The notes beneath the pieces are model-generated. The model was given only the letters and a program-made list of their open reading frames with translations. It was not told the origin of the DNA and searched no databases. Shown one piece after another: positions 17,101-28,547 of a stretch of DNA of 64,000 bases. A program made the position numbers and the translations under genes. The DNA comes from Rhizophagus clarus (Eukaryota; Glomeromycota; Glomeromycetes; Glomerales; Glomeraceae), in NCBI GenBank assembly GCA_015698045.1, contig BLAL01000313.1, positions 186,001-250,000 of the forward strand, read 5' to 3'. Numbering within the stretch: position 1 is the stretch's first letter; each line of letters starts with the position of its first letter.

Positions 17101-18527
17101 TTAGAAAATATGTGAGAGCAGTGAGGATGAATATAAGAAAATATAAAAAATGAAACAAAATTAAATCCTCCTACCAGTGTCAGCGATCTGATTCACAAAA
17201 GCGAATCTTTATATACTTTAGTTTAATCAGACCAGGACCGTTTGATATTATTTCATATTGGAGCGAGGAGTTTGGTTTCGCGCAATAGCTGTTTTTATTG
17301 ATGATCATACGGCTTATCTAAATTTTCTTAATATTTTTTTTTAGTAACTACAAGACTAATATGTAATAATTTTTTAATAATTAGAAACAATGTAAAAATT
17401 TTTATTAGCGTCATCTCTGCTTATGTTAAATGGTGTAATGTTTATACTACGTGTATATGCACAGTTCCGCAATGATATAGGGCAATCGTGACCCAAAGGT
17501 TACGGTCTCTCGTAATTGAGAATTTTATCATTTGCTACTTGTACAACCATTTTGGTATAACTTTATCCGGATTATATTGTACAGACAAAATAGGACCATA
17601 AGGTAAAATTGCAATTTAATATTTCCTCAAATACCTTAAATTAAATCTTTTATGGATACTATTATATTTTATTGTTATTCATTTCAAATTTTATTAAGAG
17701 TTAGAATTATTATTCAGTTATATTGAAGGTTTTAAGAATAGTTTAAATTATTTAGAATTCGCTAAATCACGTGATTTCGCGACGAAAGTTTGTGTGACAT
17801 CATATTTGTTAAGGATATCTGAATCCTATATCCTCAACTTTCACGGCCCCTACGGAATTGCCTTTGATTCTTGTTTCCCAGGAAAGACAAATCACTTAGC
17901 GCTTTTTTTTTTTACCAAACTTCAAATATAATTATCCCTGATAATGATTTTTAGTTGAAAGAAAAATACGACGGTTGACAGGTTGACGATGCAACACGAA
18001 GGTGAATGCAATGCGGGAAGGTCTTGTTGATGAGCACTAATTATGAGATTTAAAAGTTATAGACTTTATAGCTGGTTTTTGTATCTAGAATTCTAGACGA
18101 ATAAATTTGTTATAATTAATATTCTACACGTCTTTTGAAAATCAGATTTCAAAATCAAAAGTCCAAGTTTAAGTTTATACAATTTAAATTTTTTGTGTCT
18201 TGAAAAGAAATATTATGATAATAAAGTCTATTAATAAAATGATATTTATTTTAGAATAATGATTTAATACATATAGTATTTTAAATGTAATTTTCGAATT
18301 ATTGAGAACTGCGTCTTGTCGATCATTTTATAATAAAACTAGCTTTAATATTTATGAAATAATTATTTTATTTTTATTAAAATAATTTAGGGAATTTACA
18401 AGATCACGTGGATGAAAATTTTATTTTTGTGGTATAACTAGAAGTTTTTTTTTGTAACTTATATGAAAACAAAAAAAAAATATTGTTAGAAACATGTTGT
18501 TTTCTAACTTATTGGGTCATCAAATTA
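14129..18527. other. AT-rich spacer with no clear gene
   Basis: No convincing gene. A frame at 16823-17060 (+) stays open for about 79 codons with lower AT content (RAGALNGKERKSGNLSRAYN and following); it may be a relic exon. Short frames at 14365-14592 (+) and 15162-15356 (-) look accidental. A T/C-rich stretch lies near 16590-16640. Confidence 0.5.
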
Positions 18528-18887
18528 TTATTGCAATACCTTTTTTCGGGTAATTCCTAAACAATGAAGTGATCTCCAAAGTGCCGAAATAGACACCCTC
18601 TTACCCGTATGATTTTCTATTTCATAAAGCAATTCATCTAAATACCAATCAACTTTATCTTTTACAAGATTTTGAAGTATACGCATATCCTCTCTATCAA
18701 AAAACCTTCTTCTACCAGGTACTCCTTTAAATGAGTTAGTAACACATGCCCACTTTTCATACAAATTTATTATCTTTACTACACTTTTAGTCATATATAA
18801 TGTATTAGCAATGTCCGTAATAGTAAGACCATGGCTATAAAGATACACAACTCTCCAACGTAAATCTGCACTAACCTCTTTAGGCAT
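18528..18887 (-). pseudogene. Truncated Tc1/mariner-type transposase (DNA-binding part)
   Basis: The 119-residue frame starts at a good ATG (MPKEVSADLRWRVVYLYSHG). It encodes two helix-turn-helix units: residues 7-50 (ITDIANTLYMTKSVVKIINL) and a second homeodomain-like part with the linker GVPGRRRFFDREDMRILQ, then DWYLDELLYEIENHTGKRVS. This is the N-terminal half of Tc1-like transposases common in Glomeromycotina. The frame stops after GITRKKVLQ and I find no DDE catalytic domain downstream, so it is a dead fragment. No inverted termini were recognised. Confidence 0.8.
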
Positions 18888-19167
18888 AAAGTTTTTTTCA
18901 AAAAAAATGTCAAATTATTATATGCCAACGTTGAATCGGTAGTAATCTCTAATAAAACCAAAGTGAAAGTCGAAAAAAAAAATGTAAAAAATAATATAAA
19001 AATGGCATAACATCTTGCAGACCAATATATATATATATATACACTTTTATTGTGCAATCTGAGTTTTCGGTTTTTTTTTATTATCTGTTATAATTGATCG
19101 ACAAGGCACAGTTTTCAATAATTCGAAAATTGCGATAAGCTAATTAAAGCGGATAGTAGAAAAAAAT

Positions 19168-21158
19168 TTAAGATTCAACTTTAGTAATAGTTAACTCAAT
19201 ATCTGATGTAGGTTTAGCAGAAGTGAAGGATTTTCTTTCAATGTGAGTTCCTTCAATTGTTTGAAAAACAAAATTTCTAACTAAAATACCTAATATTACT
19301 TTAATTTCATTTAAAGCTAATTTATTTCCTATACAACCTCTTGCACCAGTATTGAAAGGTAAATAACTTATATTAGATACATTTTTAGTTAATTCAGGGT
19401 TTAACCATCTTTTTGGATCAAATTCAGCAGCTGTTGGGCCCCAAATTTCAGGCGATTTGTGAAGTGCCAAAATTGATAACGTTATTTGAGTATTCTATTA
19501 TAATATAATAACAGATAAGAAAATTTTTAACAAAAAAAAAAAATCTTTTTTTATAGTAAAAATATAAAATGATAAATATACTGTACCTTTGGAATTAAAT
19601 AATTCCCAAAAACTTTATCCTTAAGATTAGTTCGTCTAATCAAACCAACTAAATTAGAAAATTGCAAAGTTAATAAGGCTGACTAAAATTTTTTATATAT
19701 TAAAATAACAACTAAAGCTATACCTGGAGGGTGTAATCTTAAAACTTCTTTCGTTACGCAATTTAAAAGCTCCAAAGAATTAATTTCATCGAATGTAGGA
19801 TTGAAATTTGATTTATCAGGAAAAGCTTTAACCAATTCTTCACGCAATAAGTCTTGCACATGAGGATGTTGTGCAAGTAAATATAAAGCCCAACTAGTCG
19901 TAATACTTGTGGTTTCATGACCCGCTAATAAGAATGTCATAATCTAATATATTTATATATTCTCATTAAAAAAAAATGATATATATATTTTTTATAATAC
20001 AATTTTCAAATATTTTGTTTAGTTACTTGATTTTTTAGTTCATCGTCGGTCATTCTTTCTTCAATAGAGAATGTTTTATTAATATTAATTAACACGGATA
20101 ACAAATCAGCTCCTTTTAAATCATCAAATTCTGCTTCTTTTTGTTTTTTTTTTAACCAAATTCGATGATTCGCGATTTATAGTCGCACATGCACTTTTAT
20201 AGTTTTTATTTATTTCGATTGGAATACTTCTAATAAGTGGGAAGTAACTTGCTAATCTACCAATCATATAACGCAAAGGAGTTAGTGAAGAAACAATAGA
20301 ACTATAAGCATTTGCTAAATCATTCGGAGACGATAATGAATTAAATTCGTAATTAAATCCTAAAAAAAAAAACAACAAACGTAGAATTGTAAAGAAAACA
20401 CGTATAAAATGCCAACATTAAAAAAATTTCAATTTATTTTCTCACCAACTAAGCCGATGATATCTAAAGTAGCTTTTGAAATATACGGCGCAAGTGCAAT
20501 GTTAGATTCTCCTGAATTTACTTTATCTTCAATTAAATTTATTAAGAGAGAAGCCATCCGAGTAAATGATGGAATCATGCTCTAAATTTAAATAAAATAT
20601 GTGATATTAATTCAATTCAAAGATTAAATTTTCAAAGTGAAATATAGTTTATTACCTTGATATTACTATGAGTAAAAGCTGGATTCATCATTTTTCTTTG
20701 TTTCTTATGAATGTCACCTTCCGAAAATGCAAGACCATTACCAACAAACGCAAAAAGATCTGTTACAAAATTAGGAGGTTTGATATAATCATAAGTGTTA
20801 CTCGATGTAATTTCTTGAATTATTGATGTATCCGAGATTAAAAGAGCTGGTTGATTAAAAAATTCATAGTATTTTATAATATCTCCATATTTTTTCCTCC
20901 ATTCAATTTGTGGCTCCTATAAAAAACATATAAAAGAAATGTATAAGTAAATCGAAATAAAAAATTATGACTGATATAAACAATATTAACCTATTCATTC
21001 ATAAGCTTTTTATAATTTCCATAAAATAGATGTTCAGATTGTGGGCCAGGAATTTTATTCAAAGGAGTAAGATAAGTTGGCCAAATATATACTTTATAAG
21101 TGACCCATCCTATAGTTCCTAATACAAAAAGGCTAACTAAAGAAGTCAAGTCAAGCAT
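19168..21158 (-). pseudogene. Cytochrome P450, seven exons, probably inactivated
   Basis: A near full-length (about 500 residue) membrane-anchored P450 mono-oxygenase. Exons (minus): 21158-20994, 20916-20656, 20581-20446, 20359-20027, 19943-19724, 19648-19587 and 19494-19168. An N-terminal anchor (LTSLVSLFVLGTIGWVTYKV) is followed by the proline hinge NKIPGP. The I-helix is AGHETTS, the ExxR helix is KEVLR, and the heme loop is FNTGARGCIGNKLA with its Cys. All introns join in phase except at two points. The first intron has no GT where the protein alignment needs it, and the nearest GT would include an in-frame TAG. A run of ten A at 20144-20153 in exon 4 shifts the frame by one base (exon length is one base too many). 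Either lesion could be a sequencing error. Substrate unknown. Confidence 0.8.
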
Positions 21159-21209
21159 TTTTTTTTTTTTTGAAAAAAATTTGTTATTGTAATAAGGTTT
21201 ATTAGACAA

Positions 21210-22479
21210 TTAAGTGGAAAGATTTTTAAAGTCGTAAATAAGAAATATCGATATTTATATTGACATTTGTTTTCGGTAGATTTATACGCCTGAATATTTT
21301 AGCGTGAATATTTTAGCGTTGTTGTTAAAATTAAGTGCGTGAAAATAAATCACTTTTATCAAAAAAATTGTCTAGAGATTAATAGTCTAACAACACGTAT
21401 GACGGTCCGAGTAAACCGAAGGTTGTACTACTAACTGAAATCGAACTTGGATCTTCAGATGTTAAATGACAGTAAATCTTGAATGACAGTAACAACAATA
21501 TATAAAAGCAACGCGTAGACATACTAAAGAAAATGCTTATCATCGTAATTATATTGTCTGTGATTTCTCTATAATTTTATGATTTTACAATTTAATCGAA
21601 AAAACTATAACAAAGTACATATTGCGTTCCAAAATATATTGTTCTATTCTTTTGGATTATTTTAATACTTTTCAACCTTAGGAGTTAATATTTAACCGAA
21701 TATTTCCCATGTCGATCATACATTTACCGATCACATGAAAAATCATATGAATCCGCTATAACATAAACCCGACGTGACCAATCAAAACCATGTGAATCCG
21801 CTATAACACCAATCATAACTGATAATCTCGAATTCTGTAATTTCATCAGCATAAAATCAGCGCATATTAAAATTAATGAAATATTTGTGTAGTATCACTA
21901 TGGGAAAAAAAGGATCCGAGAATTATGCAGAGAAATATGGATTTTTTTTCCGCATTATAAAGGTCTATAAAATCTGTAAATTAAAGAAATCATTTAGAAA
22001 TCACACAGAATTTGGGCGTTAACAATTAGTCCAATCCAATTGTTCAAATATTTTTCAATTAGATATTGTCCAACTCCATCATTGTATATTTTATTATGTT
22101 TTCTTTTTTAAGTAATTCTGCTATTTTTAAATAAAATAATATGTATCTTGTTTAATAATTAGTTGAATTTTACATTTTATATAATATTATTGTTTTCTTT
22201 TTGCACGGAATGTAAACAGTTTTTAAATTTTGTATACTCCGAAGTTCAATCATTAATGGAATTTGGAAAAAGCCCCTTTGATTACATCATCATTTGCTAA
22301 TCAAAACTTGTAATACAAATTTCGCGTTTTGACTTCTTAAGTAATTAACATTAAACGATAAAATATCTGATTTTTGCTTTCTAATTGTTACATAAACGAC
22401 TCATAAACAACATTATTTGACACAGAATCAAAAAGCAGATAAAAGTTGTAACATATATGCTGTATGTCGGTTAAGTATT
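21210..22479. other. Spacer upstream of the P450
   Basis: No gene seen. A short direct repeat, TGAATCCGCTATAACA, occurs at about 21749 and 21793. Otherwise the sequence is AT-rich without structure I can support. Confidence 0.5.
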
Positions 22480-22559
22480 AGTTATTTGATAGGGGTGTTA
22501 GAATATCACCGAACTGCGAAGCAGTTCGGATGATATTTTAACATCCCTATCAAATAACT
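22480..22559. repeat. 80-base near-perfect palindrome
   Basis: AGTTATTTGATAGGG at 22480 is mirrored by CCCTATCAAATAACT ending at 22559. The centre is GAACTGC-GAA-GCAGTTC. The arms are about 38 bases with a few mismatches. It is the size of a small foldback MITE or a long hairpin RNA source. Confidence 0.85.
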
Positions 22560-22562
22560 GTG

Positions 22563-22622
22563 TTATCCTGCAGCCGCTGATGATCATATTTATTAATATG
22601 ATCCTATTTGGCTGTAGGATAA
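22563..22622. repeat. Second adjacent palindrome
   Basis: TTATCCTGCAGCC (22563-22575) pairs with GGCTGTAGGATAA (22610-22622), and GATCATAT pairs with ATATGATC inside it. It starts three bases after the first palindrome ends, so the two form a tandem pair of hairpins. Confidence 0.8.
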
Positions 22623-22796
22623 TAATAATCAACTGACGGTAATAACCGATTAATTAACCGTTTAATTTGTGATATAGAGGGTATATCTCATCGTTGTTTA
22701 TTCAGTATTATATACTGCATAACCATGGTATATAACAAAGGATAGCATTAATTGGAAAATAAAAAAATGTGGAGACTGATGTATGTACTGTATCGA

Positions 22797-22955
22797 TGTC
22801 GGACAATTTCCCGAACTGGATCATTTCCCGAATCCCAATTTCCCGAATTCCCAATTTCCCGAACTGGGCCATTTCCCGAAACATACAATATCCCGAATGC
22901 CAATATCCCGAATTCCCAATATCCCGAATTCCTAATATTCCGAATCCCTAATATC
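22797..22955. repeat. TTTCCCGAA minisatellite
   Basis: About ten imperfect units of 13-17 bases built on ATTTCCCGAA(T/C) and ATATCCCGAAT. Short open frames through it on both strands are by-products of the repeat. Confidence 0.8.
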
Positions 22956-23758
22956 TTGAGCATATCTTTTTTTTTTTAATTCTTTATTATGAACGCCAAA
23001 GACAAAACGATATCCATTTAGTAACATCTTCAACTTAGACATATAACGTATATATCTATACATATAAATCACTATTTTTCAAGTGAAACCTATCTAATAC
23101 AATAATTAGAAATATTAAAATAAAATAAAATGAAAGAGAAAAATAAAATAAAAAAAAAAGAATCAAACAATTATCAAAAAATAAACTAAACTAATCTAAG
23201 GTACTGTATATATAGTGATAAACATATGCTATGATTAATAGCATACTTGTAGTATGCTCAACTATAATTGCCGTCGAAATATTAAGGCATGCCGTTAATA
23301 ATACGACCATAAGATATATTCTAAAAGTGCCGAAATACCGTACTGTATTTAAAAATTGTATTTTGTAACTTCAGGTACTTTTTTTTTATGATTAATGGAT
23401 CCACAAAAAAATTTCTTTTTAGAAACGAACGCGATATGTAAATTTGTTTTTAAGAAACGACATTAATGTCATTTCTTAGTATCTTGAACTTAAAATTTGC
23501 AATAAGTTTTTTTATTTGAATGGATGTGGTGTGGAGACTTTTCTGATCAGCCGATATGATATAAACAAAAAAAAAAATTATTACTGCTTTAGCTATTTCG
23601 TAAGTATCGTACAGCAAGTATTTGCCTCCAATCGTAAAAGTCTTTGGTCAGAAGTCAGAACTTTTAAAATTTTTAGTTTTTACATTAAAAATGTAAAGTT
23701 CGAAATCGATCATTTGTTTTTCAATAATGGGAGAAATTAATAAATTTTTTTAAGTGAA

Positions 23759-23761
<3 letters not shown>

Positions 23762-23791
<30 letters not shown>
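23762..23791. repeat. Poly-T run of 30
   Basis: An uninterrupted T run of 30 bases. The surrounding sequence (22980-24670) holds no gene I can support. Confidence 0.9.
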
Positions 23792-23794
<3 letters not shown>

Positions 23795-24675
23795 AAATTC
23801 GTCAAATTCGAAAACTAAAACTTGTTTATTTTGTCGCATCATCAAAATTGAATTATATTATTCTAGGGTACACTATTGACAAAACTTTCTTGGTTAACGA
23901 TGTTGGAGTAAGAATAAGTTAAAAATTCCAAAATTGATTACATTAGGGATTAAATCTAGAAGAAAGAAGCGAGGACCTTTAAGCCGTTATAAATACATCT
24001 AAAAATCGAAAGGTCGTTGGAAGTTGTTGGTATAGATAAGTGCAAGAATTTTTTACTGAGTTTGACATTAAAGAAAAATTTGGACGTGAAAAGAATTTAT
24101 GAGTATTGTAAATATCTTTAGTGATATCAATGTGGAGTATGTTCACATTATCTTACAACCGCCCGCTATCGCTAGGTAAGCGACGTTTTACCGGTCTTGT
24201 GAACATTACTTATTCAGATAGAAGCTGTCGAGTCAACCCAAGAACTAGCCTCTCCTGTTGGGATAAAAAAGATAAAAAAAATATATACAGTATATGTAAG
24301 AATTTACTTTCGTGGCGAAAGAACGGATATGACGGGTTTGCTGATAAAAGTGCGAATGCATTATATTTAGAAATAGTTTGAAAAAAACGTATGTACTGTA
24401 CACTTAAACTGTATTAATAAATTAATTTTCATCACAAAAAAATATTTAATATAGGAAGGCTTAGGAAAAAAAATTTAAATCATGGAGTCATTAAACATTA
24501 ATCTTATGTTTATTACCAATTGGAAGGAACAATTAAAAAATATATATATATTGAGATTTAATCTGAAAATATAAATTAATATTTTATATTTATTTTTATG
24601 TACACATTATCGTATTATGTAACAACAGTTATATAAAGAAAAAAAAATCATATTAATTTTATTGTGATATATGTA

Positions 24676-24765
24676 GGTGTCGGTGAAACGACTTGTCGGT
24701 GAGATGATCCTGTCGTCGAAATGTTTGTCGGCGAAACGTTTGTGAAGTGATTGTCGGTGAGTTAA
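24676..24765. repeat. GTCGGTGA minisatellite
   Basis: Units of about 15 bases starting GTCG(G/T)(T/C)GA(A/G)A recur five or six times. The region from 24766 to 25370 shows no gene. Confidence 0.6.
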
Positions 24766-25381
24766 ACGCAACTCACAGATAGTTTTTATTAATCGATATT
24801 TTTGAATAAAGAATATTATGATTACTGACTTTACAAAATACATGATTTTTTTATGGTGAGTATTACGGATCATCTGATTTTTTTTTTCTATCCAATAATC
24901 CTATTGAATGAGATTTTTTATCAAAAGTTCTGATTCAACAACAATTTTGATTTTTTAAAAAAATTACAATTCAAATTACGGAGAAGCAATATTTATTTAT
25001 TTATTTATTTAAATAAGGATTTGTCTCCTTCACAATGAAAAACTAATTTTAGATAGAATTTAAAGAAAAAAAAAAATCAAATAATACATAAACAAAAAAA
25101 AAACGGTAAGCTACGAAATTCTATAATTTTGCAATAACTAAAAAATTAATTATTTATTTTAGAATTTCTGCCCTTAAATTCGCAAATTTATTCTAATACA
25201 TTTATCGTCAAACATTAATTTGTTGAGAATCGTCAGTTTACGGGGAGATTGATTTGATGAGAATCAATTTACTAAGAATCAACGGTAAAATCAAATTGTA
25301 AAAATTCTATTTAATAAATTAAAATTTCATTAATAAAATATATTTTAAATATTTTTTATAACACAATTATTTAATTAATAC

Positions 25382-26063
25382 CTGAATATTTCGAATTATT
25401 GTCATCAGAATTTTTTGGTTCAGGAAGATTATCAAATTTAAACCATTTACTTGTATGAATAACTTCTGAATATGTTTCATATGAAACAGATGATTTATTA
25501 TTACTTTCTTCCGCTTCTCTAATTTGCTTTATCAATCCTGTTTGATCTGGTTTAGATGGTTCGCTAAGTTCACGCGCCCATCCCCTTAAAATTTTACAAA
25601 TTTCTAATGCTGTTGGTCGTTTCAATGGATTTGCATCTAGACATCTATTAATTAGTTGCACAATTAATTGAGGTGTATTATTATTAAACACTGGTCTACG
25701 TCCATTACAAATATTCATTGCCAAAAATTGATCATGAGTTGCATTAGGATAAGGAGGTAATCCAGAAATTATTTCATACATAATTATACCAAAACTATAA
25801 ATGTCTGCAGCGCTAGTATAATGTTTACATTTTATAATTTCTGGTGCAATATAAGGCAAAACACCAAATATACCATTTTTTGTAACCTCAGATTCATTGT
25901 AATCCGCAGGTTTGCATAGTCCCATATCAGTTATGCAAACATTACCTCTATGTAATAATATATTGCCAACATGCAAATCTCGATGAACTAATTTATGAAA
26001 ATGAATATGATTAAGTCCATATGCACATAGTTTCATTAATTTTATTGAATATAAATGGGTCAA
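25382..26063 (-). pseudogene. Headless kinase C-lobe (K0)
   Basis: The frame encodes the C-lobe and tail of the same kinase family as K1-K3: LVHRDLHVGNILL (catalytic loop), ITDMGLCKP (DFG replaced by DMG), GVLPYIAPEI, SFGIIMYEIISGLPP, a C-lobe with CLDANPLKRPTA, and the tail FDNLPEPKNSDD ending at a phase-1 GT donor (25381). There is no ATG; the frame begins with TTG at 26063, and the N-lobe and start of the catalytic domain are absent. The break coincides with the first codons of the divergent K3 gene (9-base overlap), which suggests an inversion or recombination junction. I see no further tail exon. It is probably not expressed as a kinase. Confidence 0.75.
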
Positions 26064-28547
26064 AGAATAAGAAAATTATTATTACAGTCATTTGGTGGTG
26101 ATAAATGCAAAAAATGTGGAAATGATCTTTGTTATGTAAAACATTTTGAACAAAATTTTGATTATTGGACTAGTGATAATTATGACATTGATGAATTTAT
26201 TAAAGATACTCAATTATCAGCCCATAATAATATAAGTAAAGCGTCAGAATGGATACCTTATAATAGATTTGATGATATTAAATACATTTCAGAAAACAGG
26301 TATGAAGCAAATTGGATTGACGGGTATATTTATGGGTGGGATAATAAAAATCGAAATTGGAAAAGATTTAATCAAGACATGTTAGTGACTTTGAAAAGTT
26401 TAAATAATCCAAAAGATGTTACTTCAGAATTTACCATGAATAAGGTATAGTAAATTTACTATTTAATTTTATTTCGAAAAATTTTAATTTTATTAATTTA
26501 TTACTATATTTATAGGTTAAATTCCATGGAATAACTCAAAATCCACAAACAAAAGTTTATATGATGGTTTTAAGCGATAAATGTAAGAAATGTAATTGTA
26601 TTTGTTATGCAATTCACTTCCAACAAAATTTTATAAAATGGACTAGTGGTAATGATAATATTGATAAATTTATTCAAAATACTCAGCTATCAATACATAA
26701 ATTCTATGAACTATCTAATGCACTAGAATGGATACCTTATAATAGATTTAATAATATCAAATATATCAAAATAAATATGCTTGGAAGAGTATTTAAAGCA
26801 AATTGGATTGATGGATACATTAACAGATGGGATAATGATGATCAAAATTGGATAAGATCTGATAAAAATATGATTGTAATTCTGAAAATATTAGAAATTA
26901 ATACAATAGAATTTATAAATACGGTATTATTTAATGAAATTTTAAAATTTTAGTGCTGCTATTTTTTACTAATACTTATATTTGTAGATTAAACAAGAAA
27001 AATATGAATTTTATGGAATATCTCAAGAGCCACAGACAAAAAATTATATGATGGTTTTAAGTGGTAAATGTATGAAACGTAATCGTGTAAATATTAGAGT
27101 AAAATACTGTCAAGAGGATTTTGATGATTGGACTAGTTATGAATGTAAGAAATGTAATCATGTATGTAATGCATCATACTTTCAAAAGAATTTTGAAAAT
27201 TGGACTAGTGGTAATGATGATATTAATAGGCTTATTCAAGATACTCAATTATCTGTTCATTACCAATATGAAATATTAAATGCATTAGAGTGGATACCTT
27301 ATAATAGATTTTATGATATTAAATATATTGCAAGAGGTGGGTTTGGCAAAGTGTACAAAGCGAATTGGATTGATGGGCGTATTGTTAGATGGGATAATGA
27401 AAACAAAAATTGGGAAAGAAGTGGTAATAAGTTTGTGGCTCTGAAAAGTTTAAATAACTCAAGCAATGCTACATTTGAATTTATGAATGAGGTATAATTT
27501 ATTTATCATTCATTGAAATTTTGAAATTAATTTCACTGATAATTGCTTTTTATATGTAGATTTCATTACATCATAGGGGAAGTGAAGACAACGCTTTCAT
27601 TGTTGGATTTTATGGAATAACTCAACATCCAGAGACAAAAAACTATATAATGGTTTTAGATTATGCAGAAGATGGAAGTTTACGGGATTACTTAGATAAA
27701 ACATATAATAAATTAGATTGGGATGGAAAGATTGGTCATTTACATGATATTACACTTGGACTTACATGTATTCATGAAAAGAGATTAATTCATCGAGATT
27801 TGCATATTGGCAATATATTAAAACTTAAATCTAATATTGCTATAACAGATATGGGATTATGCAAACCTGCAGATTACAATCAATTGAAAAATGCAAAAAA
27901 TAATGTATATGGTATCTTACCTTATATAGCACCTGAAATATTAAGAGGAGGAAATTATACAAAGGCTGCCGATATATATAGTTTAGGTATTATTATTTAT
28001 GAAATGATTTCTGGATTTCCCCCATATTATGATTTAAGCCATGATAATAATTTAGCAATAAAAATTTGTCAAGGACTAAGGCCAAAGTTTAATATTAAGG
28101 TACCTCAATTAATTGTGCATTTAATTAAAAGATGCTTAGACTCGAATCCATTAGATCGACCAAAAGCAGGAGAAATTGAAGATATTTTATACAAATGGAA
28201 GTGTAACCATAGTTATTATCAAACAATAGAATAATGAAGCAGACAAAATAAATAACAATTCATCAAATGGTAGAATGCCTTTAACTAAATATTCAGATTT
28301 ATCATACAAAACACACTCAGAAGCTATTTATACAAGTAGGCTGTTCGATTTTAATAATCTTCCTGAACCAAAAAATTCTGATGATTATTATAAGCATGCT
28401 GATAATATAATAAGTTTAGAATTTTCAGGTATCAGTCAATTTATTTAATTATAGATTTGATTATGAAATATGTTTATCTGATATTAAAATTTCAATTTAT
28501 TAATAGCATCTTTACAAATTGATATTTCTCAACTAAATATTAATTAA
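26055..28547 (+). CDS. Kinase K3 with three tandem N-lobe modules; tail frameshifted
   Basis: Exons: 26055-26444, 26516-26923, 26988-27491 and 27560 onward. Modules 1 and 2 have the cysteine head (CKKCG, CKKCN), the WTS..IDEFI and EWIPYNRF motifs and WIDGYI, but no glycine loop. Module 3 has a doubled head (two partial cysteine/WTS segments) and an intact loop, ARGGFGKVYKA, with FVALKSL. The catalytic exon has LIHRDLHIGN, ITDMGLC, GILPYIAPE and CLDSNPLDRP. A one-base insertion near 28231 stops the frame at 28232-28234. The usual tail (HSEAIYT-like segment, NNLPEPKNSDDYY, SLQIDISQLNIN) is still readable in the next frame to 28428 and in a terminal exon 28507-28547. The kinase core is probably functional; the tail is lost unless the insertion is an error. 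Confidence 0.75.

Noticed and set aside
22748..22979. Three overlapping open frames on both strands
   Set aside because: They come from translation of the TTTCCCGAA minisatellite.
24121..24873. Two open frames of 86-88 codons
   Set aside because: They start at GTG or have AT-biased random content; the second covers a minisatellite.
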